This document shows positions 3,216-5,338 of a stretch of DNA of 5,338 nucleotides, in pieces. Made by a program: the position numbers and the translations under genes. Position 1 is the stretch's first letter. Every line of letters begins with the position of its first letter. The DNA comes from Gemmatimonadota bacterium (GTDB taxonomy: Bacteria; GCA-2686955): contig JALXCG010000531.1 of assembly GCA_026991065.1 (NCBI GenBank), positions 1-5,338 on the forward strand, given 5' to 3'. The notes below the pieces were generated by a model, which was not told the origin of the DNA, did no database searches, and was given only the letters and a program-made list of their open reading frames with translations.

Positions 3216-5338
3216 ATGATGCGTTCTCTCTATAGTGGAGTCTCCGGTCTGCGCAATCACCAGACGCGAATGGATGTTATTGGCAACAACATCGCCAACA
3301 TCAACACCTTTGGGTTCAAGTCCGGGCGCGTGGCCTTCAGCGATATCATGTCGCAGACCTTGCGCAACGGGACCTCTCCCAGAGGTGTCCGTGGCGGTGT
3401 GAACCCGATTCAGGTGGGGCTGGGCGTCGGTGTCGCATCAGTCGGTGAACGGTTTCTGCAGGGCTCAATCATGTCGACCGGAATGACCACCGATCTGGCG
3501 ATTCAGGGCGACGCTTTCTTCGTGGTCTCTGACGGCACCGCCGACTACTACACCCGCACCAACATGTTCCAGTTCGACGGTTCCGGCGCTTTGGTCGACC
3601 CGGCCACAGGCTTGGTTCTGCAGGGAACCATGGCCGACGACAATGGCGACCTCATCGCCCCGGGAAGCTTGGGCGACATCTCTCTGCCCTTTGGTCAGGA
3701 ATACCCCGCCAAGGCAACCTCGGAAGTGACCTGGAACGGTAATCTGGACGCTTCGATTGCGCCACTGGAGTCGATTCTGCAATCGTCACGGGTGCTTGCG
3801 ATTCCCGAAGATACCGACAATCTGTTTGACATGTACAATGGGAGCGGAATTGCTCTCGACATCATGGAAGGGGATCAAGTCTATTTCCGCTCCCTGGCCA
3901 GTGATGGCACGACAATCGACCAACTCTACAATGGCGCCCACACCTCTCTTGGACTCCAGTATGGTGATTCACTGGTCATCTCCGGCCTGCTGGACGACAT
4001 CGAATCTACCCAGCTCGACCCAGCCAACTTCCTTTCCAACGAGATCACCTTCAGCATCGACGTGACCGACCAGCAGGCGGGTACCGGTCCCGACTCCTCC
4101 ACCGTCACCATTCCGCCCCTGAGCGGCAAAACCGTTACCGAAGCGGTGGACGCCATCGTCCAGGCCATCAAAGAGTCCGGCGCAGCCGTCAAAGTGGTCG
4201 ACGAGGGCAGCACCTATCGCATCGAACCGCTCAACCAGACAACCAAACTGGAGATCATCGCACCACCGACCGAGATCGACACGATCGGTCTCGACCCGGC
4301 GGGAGAAGTCACCAATCCGCAGTTCACCGAGGTGAACTTCGGCACGGGTCAAGGCGAAATCGAGACTCTTGGCGACCTGGTCGCCGTAATCCAGGCGGAC
4401 CTCAACACAACCGCGGGCTTTGCCGGCAATGAGATCAGCGTCATTCAGGAGGATGACGGCTCACTGCGCATTCAGAATGACCACGCAACCGACGATATCC
4501 ACGTCGAAATCCGTACCTCCAGCGATAACGCCACCTTTGCCAACGCGATCCGGGAACTCCAGGGAGAAGTCGATGCAGGGGACCGAACCAGCCGTTCCGA
4601 TCGATTCACTTTTCAGAGCAGTTTCATCGCGGGAGATGACTTCAGCGACCTCAATGACCTCGCCGGACGCATCGAGCGCGCCATGCAGGAAGTGAGTGCT
4701 ACAGCCGCGGTAACCGTGACGAGCAATGGTAAGCTGGACTACGGTAATGTCAGTGGAGCCGGCTCCTACACGATCCAGGACATGGAGATCACCATCGAGC
4801 CCACCGGCCGCAGCGTGTTTGAGCGTGCCCTGGGACTGGACAACGAAGATCTCGAAGTCAACGGCTCGCTCCTTTCCGACCGTTTCCTGCGAACCGCGAT
4901 CGGTGATGACGATCTGACCGACCTCTACTCGACCAGTGGCGAATACCTCGATTTGAACACGGGCGACACGATCGACATCAGTGCTACCGTCGGCGGCGTC
5001 GAACTGACTCCGGTTTCAGTTCGTGTCGGCACCGAAGTCACGACCTACGATGATCTCGCCAAGACCATTGAAACCACGCTCAACATCTCTAGTGGTGATG
5101 GGGTAACCATTCAGAGCGATGGCTCACTCTATATCGACGGTGACCCCGGGGAAGAGGACTCCCTGGACTCACTGGCGATTACCGAAGCGGGCAATGCCGT
5201 GCTCGGCGACGCACTTGCATTCAACACTCTGCAAGAAGCTGAAAACGCTGTCGCGGTGAGTTCGGTGATCGCCTATGACACACTCGGTAATGCACATACG
5301 GTGGTCCTTACTTTCAACAAGAGCGAAATCGCCAACTA
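3216..5338 (+). CDS. flgE: Flagellar hook protein FlgE, enlarged (3' partial)
   Basis: The frame is open for 707 codons from ATG 3216 to the window edge. FlgE builds the hook, the universal joint between rod and filament. The N-terminal rod/hook motif is clear: SLYSGVSGL, then MDVIGNNIANINTFGFKSGR at residues 19-38. The D1 region follows, with STGMTTDLAIQGDAFFVV near 87-104, YYTRTNMFQFDGSGALVDP, and VLQG. The usual strand ATSEVTWNGNLDAS ends near residue 180. In ordinary FlgE (about 400 residues in enterobacteria) the next segment is a 'vyDslGnaht' strand soon afterwards. Here it appears as AYDTLGNAHTVVLTF only at residues 686-700, so about 500 residues are inserted between the two. I translated the whole region and found no frameshift, stop or Cys codon. 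The missing 3' part should hold the rest of D2/D1 and the C-terminal helix. A 224-nt leader separates it from the rest of the operon. Confidence 0.95.
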   Translation, partial: MMRSLYSGVSGLRNHQTRMDVIGNNIANINTFGFKSGRVAFSDIMSQTLRNGTSPRGVRGGVNPIQVGLGVGVASVGERFLQGSIMSTGMTTDLAIQGDAFFVVSDGTADYYTRTNMFQFDGSGALVDPATGLVLQGTMADDNGDLIAPGSLGDISLPFGQEYPAKATSEVTWNGNLDASIAPLESILQSSRVLAIPEDTDNLFDMYNGSGIALDIMEGDQVYFRSLASDGTTIDQLYNGAHTSLGLQYGDSLVISGLLDDIESTQLDPANFLSNEITFSIDVTDQQAGTGPDSSTVTIPPLSGKTVTEAVDAIVQAIKESGAAVKVVDEGSTYRIEPLNQTTKLEIIAPPTEIDTIGLDPAGEVTNPQFTEVNFGTGQGEIETLGDLVAVIQADLNTTAGFAGNEISVIQEDDGSLRIQNDHATDDIHVEIRTSSDNATFANAIRELQGEVDAGDRTSRSDRFTFQSSFIAGDDFSDLNDLAGRIERAMQEVSATAAVTVTSNGKLDYGNVSGAGSYTIQDMEITIEPTGRSVFERALGLDNEDLEVNGSLLSDRFLRTAIGDDDLTDLYSTSGEYLDLNTGDTIDISATVGGVELTPVSVRVGTEVTTYDDLAKTIETTLNISSGDGVTIQSDGSLYIDGDPGEEDSLDSLAITEAGNAVLGDALAFNTLQEAENAVAVSSVIAYDTLGNAHTVVLTFNKSEIAN
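3816..3887 (+). repeat. FlgE 'LY..G..L.L..GD' motif, copy 1
   Basis: Residues 201-224: NLFDMYNGSGIALDIMEGDQ followed by VYF. It shares the spacing hydrophobic-Tyr-x-x-x-Gly ... Leu-x-hydrophobic-x-x-Gly-Asp-x-hydrophobic with copies 2 and 3. Protein-level repeat; the DNA is not obviously repeated. Confidence 0.5.
3921..3986 (+). repeat. FlgE 'LY..G..L.L..GD' motif, copy 2
   Basis: Residues 236-257: QLYNGAHTSLGLQYGDSLVI then SG. It follows copy 1 after about 11 residues, so the two form a tandem pair at the start of the insertion. Confidence 0.5.
4131..4229 (+). repeat. IN-like unit A in the FlgE insertion
   Basis: Residues 306-338: TVTEAVDAIVQAIKESG, then AAVKVVDEGSTYRIEP. One amphipathic helix is followed by two strands joined by an acidic-Gly turn, the layout of the flagellin IN motif. 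It is the most divergent of the four units. Confidence 0.4.
4365..4481 (+). repeat. IN-like unit B in the FlgE insertion
   Basis: Residues 384-422: TLGDLVAVIQADLNTTAG, then EISVIQEDDGSLRIQND. It shows the 'T..DL...I...L' helix and the 'V...DGSL.I' hairpin and aligns best with unit D. Confidence 0.5.
4638..4745 (+). repeat. IN-like unit C in the FlgE insertion
   Basis: Residues 475-510: DFSDLNDLAGRIERAMQEVS, then AAVTVTSNGKLDYG. It has the same helix-strand-turn-strand layout, with NGKL in place of DGSL. Confidence 0.45.
4911..4979 (+). repeat. FlgE 'LY..G..L.L..GD' motif, copy 3
   Basis: Residues 566-588: DLTDLYSTSGEYLDLNTGDT then IDI. It is followed about 20 residues later by IN-like unit D, so the two may make one folded domain. 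Copy 1 is the closest match (LD.x.GD core). Confidence 0.5.
5040..5144 (+). repeat. IN-like unit D in the FlgE insertion
   Basis: Residues 609-643: TTYDDLAKTIETTLNISSGD, then GVTIQSDGSLYIDGD. With unit B it shares DL...I...LN and the DGSL.I turn. It is the last unit before the canonical hook strand YDTLGNAHT resumes. Confidence 0.5.

Larger units (their letters stand above)
3765..5255 (+). other. Large surface insertion in FlgE (about residues 184-680)
   Basis: This in-frame stretch lies between the NLDASIAP strand and the YDTLGNAHT strand, which are near neighbours in ordinary hook proteins. It is rich in Asp, Glu, Thr, Ser and Ile/Val and predicted to be mostly beta. It contains three 'LY..G..L.L..GD' motifs and four IN-like units, listed separately. 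Insertions at this place form extra outer domains (D3/D4) in long hook proteins such as those of Campylobacter and Helicobacter. The boundaries are approximate, and the assignment to extra surface domains is inference. Confidence 0.7.

Noticed and set aside
2988-3260. Minus-strand frame crossing the flgE leader
   Set aside because: It overlaps the flgE start region, has no recognisable motif, and no promoter or ribosome binding site was seen.
4420-4917. Plus-strand open frames of 91 and 63 codons within flgE
   Set aside because: They are out-of-frame shadows; the flgE frame is continuous through the region and shows coherent hook-like protein sequence.

Overview
The window is a 5.3-kb piece of a bacterial flagellar hook operon, read entirely on the + strand. 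In order it holds: the C-terminal part of a MotE/YlxF-like protein with MgtE_N-type helical repeats (start lies before the window); fliK, the hook-length control protein; flgD, the hook-cap (scaffolding) protein; a small conserved 'flagellar operon protein' of the TIGR02530 type with no known function; and the first 707 codons of flgE, the hook protein, which runs off the right edge. The order (ylxF/motE-like, fliK, flgD, small protein, flgE) is the hook cluster order seen in Firmicutes, spirochaetes, Deltaproteobacteria and several deep-branching phyla. It is not the enterobacterial flgBCDE arrangement.

The DNA is GC-rich and the proteins are rich in Ala, Pro and Asp/Glu. Strong Shine-Dalgarno sequences (AAGGAGGT, AGGAGA, GAGGAGA, GGAGGG) precede all four visible starts. 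I cannot name the organism. A GC-rich Gram-negative lineage (delta-proteobacterial or an FCB/Gemmatimonadota-like candidate phylum) is a reasonable guess, and it is inference only.

Layout: 1-296 MotE-like C-terminus; 286-1866 fliK, starting inside the previous gene with an 11-nt overlap; 1888-2601 flgD after a 21-nt gap; 2605-2991 small operon protein, 3 nt after flgD; 2992-3215 a gene-free 224-nt leader with inverted repeats; 3216 to the edge, flgE. FliK, FlgD and FlgE work together outside the inner membrane: FlgD caps the growing hook, FlgE subunits polymerise beneath it, and FliK measures the length and triggers the export switch. No Cys codon is visible in any of the five proteins.

The most unusual part is flgE. 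The normal hook-protein N-terminal half ends near residue 183, and the next canonical FlgE segment (YDTLGNAHTV) appears only at residues 687-696. Between them lie about 500 extra residues made of recurring small modules: four 'dL..I...l / v.v...G.l.i' units resembling the flagellin IN motif, and three 'LY..G..L.L..GD.I.I' units. This is an enlarged hook surface domain. No mobile element, CRISPR array, tRNA or rRNA was seen, and the evidence does not point to a wholly new system.
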